Assembly (NCBI GenBank): GCA_049516155.1
Contig: JBEKTJ010000027.1
Span: 9,656-73,655 of the forward strand
Length of the DNA: 64,000 nucleotides
Direction of reading: 5' to 3'
Origin: Bog-159 sp049516155
GTDB taxonomy: Bacteria; Acidobacteriota; Terriglobia; Bryobacterales; Bryobacteraceae
In this document: positions 10,310-18,901 of the stretch, in pieces
How the letters are laid out: each line of letters begins with the position of its first letter
Position numbering within the stretch: position 1 is the stretch's first letter
The notes under the pieces: model-generated
What the model was told of the DNA's origin: nothing
Seen by the model: the letters and a program-made list of their open reading frames with translations, nothing else
Databases searched by the model: none
Program-made: the position numbers and the translations under genes

Positions 10310-10530
10310 AATCGCTGTAACCTTCCTACGGAAGAATTTTTCAAAATCGTGACAATGCTTAAGACCTAGGCATTGCTCGGTTCTGATTCTACGCCAGCGC
10401 CTTCCTCTAGAGCAAGACGGACGGAGTCGCCTGGCGGGTCAAGCGAGCAGGACCGGTACATTAAAATACGGCCTGACGTTTGGGGGGGGGCTAGTACGGG
10501 TGACTTGGTGGGCAGGCCCGCCGCGGCGCG

Positions 10531-11673
10531 CTACTCGACGGCAGCCACAATCAGCGTGGCATCGTCCTGGAAGTTGCCGCCGCTGAAATCGGCAATGGCC
10601 GCCATCACCCGCTTTTGCATGGCTTCCGCATCTAGCGCACGATTGGCTCGCAACAGTTCCATCAGCCGCTCCTCGCCGAACTCGACGTCATCCGCACCGG
10701 CGATTTCGGTGATGCCGTCGCTGAACAGCGCCAGCCGGTCTCCCGGTTCCAGCTCCACGTGATCCTCCTGGTACGACCAGTCCGGGAAAACGCCCAGTAC
10801 CACGCCACTGTGATTCACGCGTACGCACTCGCCATTCCGCCGCACCAGGATGGGCTCGCAATGTCCGGCGTTGGTATAGCTGAACCGTCGGCGCGTGCTG
10901 TCGAGGACGCCGTAAAAGAATGTGATGAACTTGCCGCTGCCCACATTCGCCGCGACGATCCGGTTGATCCGCCCGCAAAGCTCGCCGGTGGGGAGCATTT
11001 CGCCGGCCAGCGCGTGCACAGCCGCCTGCACATTGGACATCAACAGCGCCGCGGGTACGCCTTTACCGATCACGTCGGCCACGCAGAGCGCCAAGTGGTT
11101 CGAATCCAGCCGCAGCACATCCAGATAATCGCCGCTTACGGCTCCGGCGGGTCGCCAGGCAGCCGAAATGCCGTATCCCGGAAAGTCCGGAATCGACCGC
11201 GGCAGCAATCCCCTCTGCGTCGCGCTGGCTTCCTCGATCTCACCCGATTCACGGGCCGCGCCGGTGCGCCGCTCGTTGCGCGACTCGATCTGCGTGCGCA
11301 GGGTGGCGAGCAGCTTTGAATTGTCCCAAGGCTTCTCGACGAAATCGGCCGCACCGCGCTGCATGGCTTCCACAGCCAGTTTGATGCTGCCCCAAGCCGT
11401 CATCACAATTACGGGCAGCGTGCGGTCGAGTTTTTGCACGCTGGCCAAAAGGTCCAGACCCTCCTGGCCTGAAGTGGTGTCCAGGGCATAGTTCAGGTCC
11501 ATCAGCAGCACATCGTACTCACGGTTGCGCAGCTTCTCCAGAACGGCTTTGGGCGAATTCGCCGCTTCGATCTGGTATCCTTCCCGCTTCAGAAGGAGGT
11601 GCAGCGCTTCCAGCACATCGGGCTGGTCGTCGGCGATTAACGTTCGGGGTGCGCTCAATTCTGGGCGGAGCAT
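10531..11673 (-). CDS. response regulator with SpoIIE/PP2C phosphatase output (RsbU-like)
   Basis: 380 residues from the ATG; a TTG 12 nt upstream is a less likely start. Residues 8-120 form a receiver domain: acidic pair in IADDQPD, phosphoacceptor in VLLMDLNYA (about D59), switch T in VIVMTAWGS and lysine in FVEKPWD. A short helical linker leads to a metal-dependent SpoIIE-type serine phosphatase (about 155-380) with SGDYLDV, VADVIGKGVPAA, NAGHCEP, LFSDGITEI and FQDDATLIV, which keep the metal-binding aspartates. Such proteins dephosphorylate anti-sigma-factor antagonists in partner-switching pathways; no kinase or antagonist gene is adjacent. The gene stands alone. Confidence 0.93.
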   Translation of the reverse strand: MLRPELSAPRTLIADDQPDVLEALHLLLKREGYQIEAANSPKAVLEKLRNREYDVLLMDLNYALDTTSGQEGLDLLASVQKLDRTLPVIVMTAWGSIKLAVEAMQRGAADFVEKPWDNSKLLATLRTQIESRNERRTGAARESGEIEEASATQRGLLPRSIPDFPGYGISAAWRPAGAVSGDYLDVLRLDSNHLALCVADVIGKGVPAALLMSNVQAAVHALAGEMLPTGELCGRINRIVAANVGSGKFITFFYGVLDSTRRRFSYTNAGHCEPILVRRNGECVRVNHSGVVLGVFPDWSYQEDHVELEPGDRLALFSDGITEIAGADDVEFGEERLMELLRANRALDAEAMQKRVMAAIADFSGGNFQDDATLIVAAVE

Positions 11674-11840
11674 TGCGTGCCTCAATTAAGTATGACGGTA
11701 TCCCGATAGTACAGTTAGCGTGCCAATCGCCTGACGGGCCTAAACCCCATGCCCTCAATCGAGAAGAACATGTGGCCATGCCGCGCCTGTCCCGGCCACG
11801 CAACAGCCCGTCCCAGAACCAGACACTTGGTCGCTAGCCT

Positions 11841-12902
11841 CTAGCGCGTACCTAATTCGCTAACCAGTCTGCGAAAAGTCTCGAATGCCGGTTTTCGTTC
11901 GTAGTTCGCCGTCATCACGCCGAAAAAATGAAACAAGTTCGTTTCATTGCCCGGGTTGCGGAGCGAAACATCGCGAAGCGCAAAGAGTGAATAGCGCTCT
12001 ATATTCAGCCGCCGGCTATTGCTATAAATCGTTCGAATCACCTGTTCAATCACCGCCGCCTGGCGATCCATGCCGCGGCCCGCGCTGGTCGGCCAACCGT
12101 GTTCGGTAACGTGAATCGGCACACCTTCCGGGATTCCGGCCATTGGCAGCCAGACCGAGCGCATGGTCTCCAGCACGCCCACGACCGACGAACTCAGATC
12201 GCCGGGCTGCCCGTCGGGCGAGACGGATCGGAACACATCGGGAAAGAAGTCCAACCCAACGTAGTCGACAGCTTGCACAAACGCCGATCCGGCGGCGCCG
12301 ATGCGTTTCCAGAAATCCGCGCTAGGGCCAAACGTGGGAGTGGAGTTGAACCCGACCTTGACGTCCGGGCGTCCGCATGCAATCAGGGTCTCCCGGGCCG
12401 CCTTGAGTCCTTCCGTCAGTGCCAGACAGACATTCGGGTAAGGGCCGTCAATTATGCGCGGGCCGTCAATGAAATTTGGCTCTTCCGTAATCTGCAAGGC
12501 GTACAGCACGGGCGCATACCTGGCGACGCGCTCGCGAATAAAATCAAGGTATGCGTCAACATTTCCGGAATCCGAGCGGTACTGGAGGACCAGATCCATC
12601 GGCCGGCTGCCAGGAACGGCATAGCGAACGAATTCCGTTGGCGCGCAGGGATTGGCGGCATAGGGACTACCGGGATCTTGAAAGCTGTCGTAGCATCGGA
12701 CAACAAATGGTCTGGAACTGCCCTGCAGTTCGGTCAAAGCGACGTTGACTTGAACAAAGGAGTCTGGCGGACCCGAACACAGACCCTCGTCGCCACCGGC
12801 CACACCCCCAGGGTAAATGCCAAATGTCAATCGGTTCGCAAGGCCCACAGCAGGAGACTTAAGATCGACTGGCTTTGGGGTGGCTGGAGGTTCCGATAGC
12901 AT
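11841..12902 (-). CDS. TIM-barrel glycosidase-like protein (clan GH-A type)
   Basis: 353 residues with no signal peptide. Two glutamates sit in the places expected for a retaining clan A hydrolase: ALQITEEPNFID (an N/E-type acid/base loop near residue 140) and PIHVTEHGWPTSAG (nucleophile-like, near residue 267), the latter resembling GH17/GH39/GH53 signatures. Barrel-like strands such as VKVGFNSTPTFG, VDYVGLDFFPDVF and IERYSLFALRDV fall at regular spacing. I cannot assign a family. The gene is divergent from hpnE with 76 nt between starts. Confidence 0.6.
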   Translation of the reverse strand: MLSEPPATPKPVDLKSPAVGLANRLTFGIYPGGVAGGDEGLCSGPPDSFVQVNVALTELQGSSRPFVVRCYDSFQDPGSPYAANPCAPTEFVRYAVPGSRPMDLVLQYRSDSGNVDAYLDFIRERVARYAPVLYALQITEEPNFIDGPRIIDGPYPNVCLALTEGLKAARETLIACGRPDVKVGFNSTPTFGPSADFWKRIGAAGSAFVQAVDYVGLDFFPDVFRSVSPDGQPGDLSSSVVGVLETMRSVWLPMAGIPEGVPIHVTEHGWPTSAGRGMDRQAAVIEQVIRTIYSNSRRLNIERYSLFALRDVSLRNPGNETNLFHFFGVMTANYERKPAFETFRRLVSELGTR

Positions 12903-12978
12903 GAGTCGTGCTGGTCAACCGTACCACGCGTTGGAAGGCGCGGACGGCAAAGCCGCACGATGGCCGCTATGATGGAAG

Positions 12979-14277
12979 ATGCCCAGCGCGATCGTCATAG
13001 GCGGTGGATTGGCCGGTCTCTCGGCGGCAGCCGCCCTGGGCGCCGCAGGGTTCCGGGTCCAGGTATTTGAAGCGCGCCCGTTTCTGGGTGGCCGCGCGAC
13101 TTCGTTTCCGCTGACGCCGTCGGACGACGCTTCCGAACTCATCGACAATTGCCAGCATGTGCTGTTGCGCTGCTGCGTCAATCTATTGGATTTCTACACG
13201 CGGCTGGGCGTGCGCGACAGCATCCGCTTCTATCGCGAATTTTACTTCATCGAACCGGGCGGCCGGGTGTCCACGCTGCGCCGCGGCGCCCTGCCCGCTC
13301 CCCTGCACTTCACCGGATCCTTCCTGCGCCTGCGCTTTCTCGACGCCGGCGACAAGCTGGCCATCGCGCGCGGGCTGCTGGCGCTGCGGCGTGAGCGCAC
13401 CCACCGCGCCGATCTGGATCGCATCACCATGCTCGATTGGTTGCGCGAAAAACGCCAGACGCCGCGCGCCATCGAGCGTTTCTGGCGCCAGGTGCTGGTC
13501 AGCGCCATCAACGAGGATGTCGACCGTCTGGCCGCGCGCCACGGATTTCAGGTATTCTGGCTGGGCTTCCTGGCGCGCACCGATGGATACGAGATGGGAG
13601 TGCCTTCCATCCCGCTGGGCGAACTCTATCGCGCGGAGCTCTGGCAAGCGGCTGGCGATGTCGCGCTGCGGCTGCGCGCCCCCGTAGAGCGCATCGATCC
13701 GGGCGGCGTCGTGGCCGGCGGCGAACGCCATTCGGCCGATTACTATATCTGCGCGCTGCCTTTCGAGCGTCTGCCGGCACTGGGACTGCCCGCGCCCGCT
13801 TTCGAGCATTCCCCGATCGCCGGCATTCATTTGTGGTTTGATCGCCCGGTCACCGATCTGCCGCACGCGACGCTGCTCGACCGCACCGTGCAATGGATGT
13901 TCAACAAGTCCGAAGGCTGTTATCTGCAGCTTGTGGTGAGCGCGGCGCGCGGATTGGCGGCCACCAGCCGTGCGGACATCGTGGCTTTGGCCGTGCGGGA
14001 GCTCGCGGAATTCTTTCCCCGCGCGCGCGAGGCCCGGCTCGAAAGGGCGCATGTGATCAAAGAATTGCGCGCGACTTTCTCGGCCGCGCCCGGGACCGAA
14101 GGCCTGCGGCCACCGCCCGAAACCGGCCGTCCGGATCTTTTTTTGGCCGGCGATTGGACGCGCTCCGGCTGGCCCGCCACCATGGAAGGCGCGGTCCGTA
14201 GCGGATACCTGGCCGCCGAAGCCGTGGCGCGCGCCAGCGGCCGGCCGGCACGCTTCCTGCTGCCGGATATCGCCTGA
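12979..14277 (+). CDS. hpnE: hydroxysqualene dehydroxylase
   Basis: FAD-dependent amine-oxidase-fold enzyme of 432 residues that reduces hydroxysqualene to squalene in hopanoid synthesis. The dinucleotide-binding start is IVIGGGLAGLSAAAAL with the E of FEARPFLGGRA. The HpnE-type block DNCQHVLLRCC follows (usually DNGQHVLLGCY), and the C-terminal FAD block is LAGDWTRSGWPATMEGA. The length matches the family. HpnC, HpnD and squalene-hopene cyclase are not nearby, so the gene is separated from the rest of the pathway. Carotenoid desaturase-like alternatives are less likely because of the DN.QHV motif. Confidence 0.88.
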   Translation: MPSAIVIGGGLAGLSAAAALGAAGFRVQVFEARPFLGGRATSFPLTPSDDASELIDNCQHVLLRCCVNLLDFYTRLGVRDSIRFYREFYFIEPGGRVSTLRRGALPAPLHFTGSFLRLRFLDAGDKLAIARGLLALRRERTHRADLDRITMLDWLREKRQTPRAIERFWRQVLVSAINEDVDRLAARHGFQVFWLGFLARTDGYEMGVPSIPLGELYRAELWQAAGDVALRLRAPVERIDPGGVVAGGERHSADYYICALPFERLPALGLPAPAFEHSPIAGIHLWFDRPVTDLPHATLLDRTVQWMFNKSEGCYLQLVVSAARGLAATSRADIVALAVRELAEFFPRAREARLERAHVIKELRATFSAAPGTEGLRPPPETGRPDLFLAGDWTRSGWPATMEGAVRSGYLAAEAVARASGRPARFLLPDIA

Positions 14278-14299
14278 TGCGGCATGCCATAATCGGGTA

Positions 14300-14944
14300 A
14301 TGCGTTCCCGTTTTATGCTTCCGATGGTGGTGCTTCTGTGGGCGTTCACCGCCGCGGCTAAATCGCCGACCACCAAGATCGATGTGCTGGTCACGTCGAT
14401 GCAGGGCGTGCCCGTCGAACACGCCGAGGTTGCCGTGCGGCTGATGAAGGGCGATAAGCCCCGCACGATTTGGAGGCTGCATACCCATGACGACGGCATC
14501 GCCAGAACGCCGCCGGAGATGCAGATCCCTCAGGGCGCCATTCTGGTCGAGGTGACCGCCGCGGAGTATGAACCCTTTAGCCAGACATTCGAGGTGCACG
14601 AAGATAGAAAGACCATCGAGGTGAAGTTGACTTCGGGGATGACCAAGCTCAATGTGCATGTTGCGACGCCGGGCGGCAGGCCCATCGAGCACGCCGACGT
14701 GGTGGTAAAGTTCATCAGCGGTCATTCCGCGATCCTGCTTGGCAAAGCTATCCGCACAAGTTGGGAGATGCGCACGAACCAGGAGGGCGTTGCGAAAGTG
14801 CCTGAGGTCCCGCAAGGCAAGATCCTCATCCAGGTGATCGCTACAGGGTATCAGACCTTCGGCCAGACGTATGAGATCTATGAACTCGAAAAGACCATCG
14901 ACATCAAGCTGAACTCGCCGCAGGAGCAGTACTCGGCGCATTGA
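14300..14944 (+). CDS. exported protein with two carboxypeptidase-regulatory-like domains
   Basis: 214 residues with an N-terminal signal peptide (cleavage near AAAKS). Two copies of a beta-sandwich module of about 90 residues follow. Each begins with a KIDVLVTSMQGVPVEHAEV- or KLNVHVATPGGRPIEHADV-type strand and ends with an E.KTIEVKL or EKTIDIKL strand, the pattern of CarboxypepD_reg/PEGA-like domains. The copies are clearly homologous, so the gene arose by internal duplication. No catalytic residues are evident; binding or structural role outside the cytoplasm is inferred. Confidence 0.75.
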   Translation: MRSRFMLPMVVLLWAFTAAAKSPTTKIDVLVTSMQGVPVEHAEVAVRLMKGDKPRTIWRLHTHDDGIARTPPEMQIPQGAILVEVTAAEYEPFSQTFEVHEDRKTIEVKLTSGMTKLNVHVATPGGRPIEHADVVVKFISGHSAILLGKAIRTSWEMRTNQEGVAKVPEVPQGKILIQVIATGYQTFGQTYEIYELEKTIDIKLNSPQEQYSAH

Positions 14945-15002
14945 CACGGCATTGACGCAGACAGCGGCCTAAGTGGCCGATAAGGGTGGCAGGAGGCGTA
15001 CC

Positions 15003-15329
15003 ATGGCCAGTGCCACAAGTCCCCTGAGTTATTTGGATGCGAGCGCTTACCAGAGTCTGCCCCCAGCGTCGTCTTCCGCCAGTGCGGCTGGCGCGAGCGC
15101 CGGGGTCAGCGCGACGGCTGAATTGCAGGCAATGCAGAAGCAGGGCGATTTCCAAGCCTTTTTCAATGAATCGATGGCCAGCGCATTGTTGCAACCAGCC
15201 AATGGCGTGAACAGCGGCACACCCGCCACCACACTGATCGATAACCTGTTGGAGCAGGTGCTGGGAGCCTATCAAACCCAAAGCACGCCGGACAGTTCAA
15301 CCTCCGGCAGCACGAGCGTTTTGGGGTAG
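15003..15329 (+). CDS. small uncharacterised protein, Ser/Ala-rich
   Basis: 108 residues. The ATG at MASATSPLSYLD has AGGAGG 7 nt upstream, better than the ATG-less start 30 nt earlier. Residues 20-45 are Ser/Ala/Gly-rich and disordered-looking; residues 45-95 (ELQAMQKQGDFQAFFNESM and TLIDNLLEQVLGAYQ) look helical. No signal peptide or family is recognised. It is convergent with the VWFA-TPR gene. It has some likeness to short flagellar or type III-type secreted proteins in composition only, which is not evidence of function. Confidence 0.6.
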   Translation: MASATSPLSYLDASAYQSLPPASSSASAAGASAGVSATAELQAMQKQGDFQAFFNESMASALLQPANGVNSGTPATTLIDNLLEQVLGAYQTQSTPDSSTSGSTSVLG

Positions 15330-15377
15330 ATTGCGGAAGCCGGGGAGGGTAACCGGCCAGCCGAATTCAATCGTGCT

Positions 15378-17873
15378 TCAGGCGAGCATGTAATACTGAC
15401 GACCATCCGCAAAGGCGCGCTGCAGCCCGACCAGGATATCGTTGCTGTTCTGAAACGCCGTCCCGCCCGTGGCGGCTGCAATTTCAGACAGTGTGCTGCC
15501 AGCGTCGCTCGCGTCGGAATTCATGATGGTGAGCACCGCCGGCAAGACGCTGGCGGCGCCCCCAGGGTTAGATGCTTCGAAGCCCGGCGAAGTGTACAAG
15601 CCGCGCGAGTCGATGGTGTAAATAGGGATGTTACTATTGGCGGCCAGACGCAGCACGGGATCCAATTCCTGCATGCGATCCACCGTACTCAGCGACATTG
15701 ACCGAAACTCCGGAAAATAGGCCACCAGTAATTCGAACGCCAACTTTCCGGGCACCAGTTGGAAGCCATCCGAGATGAAGACGATGGTGCGCCGGCCCGA
15801 GGTGCGCGACAGTTCCTTCACCGCAGAGTGAAACTGGCTGAGGAATGCCGCCGCATATGTGCGTTCCTCCGCGGCAATCCGGTTTGCCTGGCCTGGCAAT
15901 TGGCGCTTCATCATGCACTCCGGCTGCCCTTGATCGCAGGCGGTCCGTATCTCGTCCAGCGTTCGCTTGAAATCGAGCACTTCAGACTGCATGGAGCTCT
16001 TCTGACTTGCCAGAAACAACTTCTGGAAATTCTTGCTTTCGATCGCCTGCAGCGCCTTCTCGGGGTCCGCGGTAGTATCCTGCACCACCTGAGTGGATGT
16101 GCCGATGGCAAGCACGACATACTGCGAGTCCCCAGGCTGCTCGGAGCGAAACAGCTTCGACAGCGCTTGACGGACGTACACCATGTTTCCGAACGCCCCA
16201 TGCAGGGAATCGATACAGATCAGATAAGTTCGCCGGGCAGGCGTCGGCGGGGCTGCTGCTTTGGCGGGCGCCGGCGCTTGCCCCGCGCCAGGCTGAGTTT
16301 CGGGTACCGCCCCCGGCGTGGCGGCTGGCGCCGTCAATCCGGTGTCCTCCACGTTGAAACCCGAGATCTTTTGCTCCACGCCATCTTCAAATACCTGAAA
16401 ATCGGCGCGCGTGAGACCGGTGACGTGATGCCCCTCCTCATCGGTGACGATTACCGGAACCAGCACTTGCCGTACATTGACCTTGATGGTGGCCTCCGGG
16501 GCCGGCGAAGCGTTCGCCGCGTGTACAAGTTGTTCGTACCGGGTTTTGAAAGCGGCGTTGTCCGGAGCAAGATCGGAAGCTGTGCGGTATTCTTCGAGTG
16601 CGGCCGTCCGGTCTCCCGACTTTTCCAGAGCCTGCGCCAGATTGAAATGCGCGACCGCCGCCTTCGGCTGCAGTTGCGCGCTCTTGCGGAACTCGGCTAC
16701 CGCGCCTGCTGCGTCGCCGCGTTTCGACAGCACAATTCCCAGCAAGTTGTACACGACACCGGAATCCGGCGCAAGCTTCGCGGCTTCGCGCAATTCGCTT
16801 TCCGCGCCGTCCGGATCCCCTGTGTTGCGAAGAGCGTTGGCCAGGTGAAAGCGCGCGGCAGCCATATCCGGATCGAGGCGCACCGCATCGCGCAAAAGTG
16901 CGACTGCCTCGCCGGATTTGCCGTCCTGCGTCAGCTTGACACCGCGCGCCAGCAATTCGTACGCGTCCTCGCTGTCGGCGGACGCCGTTGCCGGAACGCC
17001 AGCGCTCTTCTCCCGCTCCGCCTGGTAGTCCGAATATCGATGCACCGTGTGAAGTTCGCCTCCGGCGTAGCGCGCATGCACAGTCACTTTCGCGGGAAGC
17101 CAAACCAGGATCCCCATGGACTTGAAGTTCGCCGGCGCCAGCCGGATGTTCGTGGCGACGGCTTGAAGCGGGTAGCCTTCTACGGGCGCTAATAGGTCCA
17201 GCCGCAGGCGGACAATTTGTTTGGTGGCGGCATCGATCCACGCGAGGCCCTGCAATCGCGCGGTTTGGCCATTGGGATCCATCGGGATATGGTTGCGGAA
17301 TCCGGCGGCCTCCGGGCGCTGCGCAAACGCCACGACGAAACAATCTTGCCCCTCGCCATTCACCCGGCCGAGATAGCGGAAGCGCGACTGCTCCCGATAT
17401 TGCGGAAGAAAGTAATTCAACAATTTAAGAAAGTTCGCTAAGACCAGGAAATCGCTGTGTGCGGGCGGTGGGACGCGATCCCTGGTGGCCGCATCCACGC
17501 GAAATTCTACGAATGGCTCGGGCGCGCCGGCCGGAAGCAGCTTGACCGCATAACGAAAGCCTTCGCGCCGGCTGATGACGGCGAAGCCCTCTTCGAGGCG
17601 CACTTCATGGATATCTTCGGCCGCGGACAAGTCCAGCAGCTTGGCGAACATGCGCGCGGCGTTTTCACCGGTGGCGTCGAGCAATGCGCTCAAGCCATCC
17701 TGATTCGCATCGAACTGCAAGCCCGTAAGTTCGGGCGCCGCGCGTATCAGTTCCTCTTTGCTGGAATCGACGAACGGCTTTGGTGGCGCCTCGGCGCCGT
17801 AGGTGGTCGCCACCGCGCCAATCATAAGCCAACCGGCCGAAACGGCAACGCGCAACCCGCAGTCGATCACCAA
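15378..17873 (-). CDS. exported TPR and VWFA-related protein
   Basis: About 830 residues in three parts. Residues 25-290 form an uncharacterised beta-rich region. Residues 300-440 hold about four tetratricopeptide repeats (AYELLARGVKLTQDGKSGEA, AAARFHLANALRNTGD, VVYNLLGIVLSKRGDAAGA, AVAHFNLAQALEKSGDRTA). Residues 465-831 are an acidobacterial VWFA-related domain starting with RQVLVPVIVTDEEGHHVTGL and containing RTYLICIDSLHGAFGN and RTIVFISDGFQLVPG. The start is TTG or the next GTG, followed by a hydrophobic signal segment; no ATG gives a better one. Combining peptide-binding repeats with VWFA suggests a scaffold; function unknown. Confidence 0.8.
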   Translation of the reverse strand: MVIDCGLRVAVSAGWLMIGAVATTYGAEAPPKPFVDSSKEELIRAAPELTGLQFDANQDGLSALLDATGENAARMFAKLLDLSAAEDIHEVRLEEGFAVISRREGFRYAVKLLPAGAPEPFVEFRVDAATRDRVPPPAHSDFLVLANFLKLLNYFLPQYREQSRFRYLGRVNGEGQDCFVVAFAQRPEAAGFRNHIPMDPNGQTARLQGLAWIDAATKQIVRLRLDLLAPVEGYPLQAVATNIRLAPANFKSMGILVWLPAKVTVHARYAGGELHTVHRYSDYQAEREKSAGVPATASADSEDAYELLARGVKLTQDGKSGEAVALLRDAVRLDPDMAAARFHLANALRNTGDPDGAESELREAAKLAPDSGVVYNLLGIVLSKRGDAAGAVAEFRKSAQLQPKAAVAHFNLAQALEKSGDRTAALEEYRTASDLAPDNAAFKTRYEQLVHAANASPAPEATIKVNVRQVLVPVIVTDEEGHHVTGLTRADFQVFEDGVEQKISGFNVEDTGLTAPAATPGAVPETQPGAGQAPAPAKAAAPPTPARRTYLICIDSLHGAFGNMVYVRQALSKLFRSEQPGDSQYVVLAIGTSTQVVQDTTADPEKALQAIESKNFQKLFLASQKSSMQSEVLDFKRTLDEIRTACDQGQPECMMKRQLPGQANRIAAEERTYAAAFLSQFHSAVKELSRTSGRRTIVFISDGFQLVPGKLAFELLVAYFPEFRSMSLSTVDRMQELDPVLRLAANSNIPIYTIDSRGLYTSPGFEASNPGGAASVLPAVLTIMNSDASDAGSTLSEIAAATGGTAFQNSNDILVGLQRAFADGRQYYMLA

Positions 17874-17974
17874 GCCATGATATCGTCTTTCGCAAATCGG
17901 CTGAAAGATACAAACTTCGGTTGGTTATATTGGAAGCAGGCAGAGCTGAGAGCCTGCCCCGGTCTTGTACCATC

Positions 17975-18157
17975 ATGACTGTCAAATTGAACAAAGATCT
18001 TTGGGCCAAGGTGGCCAAAGCGGCCGCGGCAGGCGGCTACAGTTCGCCCGAAGAATTCATCAACCACGTGCTCGAGCGGGAGTGCGCCAAGCTCGCCGAC
18101 GACCAGCCCGATGAAGAAGTCGTGCGCAGGTTGCGCGGGCTCGGTTACATCGACTGA
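17975..18157 (+). CDS. small ribbon-helix-helix-like protein
   Basis: 60 residues starting MTVKLNKDLWAKVAKAA. The short beta-like start, then helices with GGYSSPEEFINHVLERE and a C-terminal DEEVVRRLRGLGYID tail, resemble small CopG/RHH-type proteins. The frame is open further upstream, but the ATG at MTVKL fits the fold. It lies 8 nt before the membrane-protein gene, so the two probably form an operon. It could be an antitoxin-like or assembly factor; no toxin gene is adjacent. Confidence 0.65.
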   Translation: MTVKLNKDLWAKVAKAAAAGGYSSPEEFINHVLERECAKLADDQPDEEVVRRLRGLGYID

Positions 18158-18165
18158 TTAGCCGG

Positions 18166-18864
18166 ATGATTAGCCTGACACTGATCGGCGCCATGGCGGG
18201 TGTGATCTTGAGTTGGATCTGGAAGAGGTTCTCCAACCCGGAGGACATGGCCCTGGCAAAACGCCAGACGCGCGCGCGGCTGTATGCGATGCGCTTGTAC
18301 GCGGACGATCCCGCTGTGGTCTTCCGGGCGCAACGCGAGCTGCTGCAATGGACCGCACGCTATCTGGCCCGGATGTTGCGACCCACTGCGGTGGCGACCG
18401 TGCCGCTTCTGATTCTGTGCCTCCAATTGGACAGCGTTTATGGACATCGCCCGCTAGCGCCGGGAGAAGCGGTTGTAGTCACCGCGCAGTTTGGCGACGT
18501 CGGACCCCGGAACCTGGTTGGCGCCACCCTGGAAGGACGCGGCATGCTCGTCGAGACGCCAGGAGTGCGCATACCGGATAGGCGCCAGATCTGCTGGCGG
18601 GTGCGGGCGGATCGTGAAGCAGAGCCCACCGCTGCGGGCAGCGTGGTTCTGCACGCGGGAGGGGCGGCCATCGCGAAAGCAATCCGGTGCGGGGATTGGC
18701 GGGGGGTCGGGATAAGCCGCTGGATCGGGTCGCCCTCGATTGCCGTGGCCTGCCCTACGGTCACGCTGGATGTCTTCGGTTACGGCATCGACTGGGTTTG
18801 GTGGTTCGGGCTCGTCAGTCTGGTTACAATGCTGGCGTTGCGCGCGCGCCACACCCGCCTGTAA
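18166..18864 (+). CDS. EMC3/DUF106-like (Oxa1-superfamily-like) membrane protein
   Basis: 232 residues. TM1 lies at about 3-20 (LTLIGAMAGVILSWIW). It is followed by a basic cytoplasmic stretch (EDMALAKRQTRARLYAMRLY and RAQRELLQWTARYLARML), a second span (ARMLRPTAVATVPLLILCLQ), a non-cytoplasmic beta-rich region of about 110 residues, and a last span near the C-terminus (WVWWFGLVSLVTMLALRA). TM, charged hairpin and then RP....VPLLIL repeats the plan of DUF106/EMC3 insertase-like proteins. This is a topological likeness I infer, not a proven homology. Its short RHH-like neighbour precedes it. Confidence 0.5.
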   Translation: MISLTLIGAMAGVILSWIWKRFSNPEDMALAKRQTRARLYAMRLYADDPAVVFRAQRELLQWTARYLARMLRPTAVATVPLLILCLQLDSVYGHRPLAPGEAVVVTAQFGDVGPRNLVGATLEGRGMLVETPGVRIPDRRQICWRVRADREAEPTAAGSVVLHAGGAAIAKAIRCGDWRGVGISRWIGSPSIAVACPTVTLDVFGYGIDWVWWFGLVSLVTMLALRARHTRL

Positions 18865-18866
18865 CG

Positions 18867-18894
18867 TTTACCATGCTTTGCGGCATCTTATACT
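18867..18894 (+). promoter_or_regulatory. candidate sigma70 promoter of the RND efflux operon
   Basis: TTTACC, 16 nt, TATACT (4/6 and 5/6 matches to the consensus hexamers). The predicted start site falls at or one base before the ATG of the adaptor gene, which lacks a clear Shine-Dalgarno, so a leaderless mRNA is possible. Confidence 0.4.
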
Positions 18895-18901
18895 AGAGCA
18901 T

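Noticed and set aside
10481..10492. Run of eight or more G bases in the gap between the GloVer and response-regulator genes
   Set aside because: A single homopolymer with no surrounding G-tracts, so no case for a G-quadruplex or phase-variable gene.
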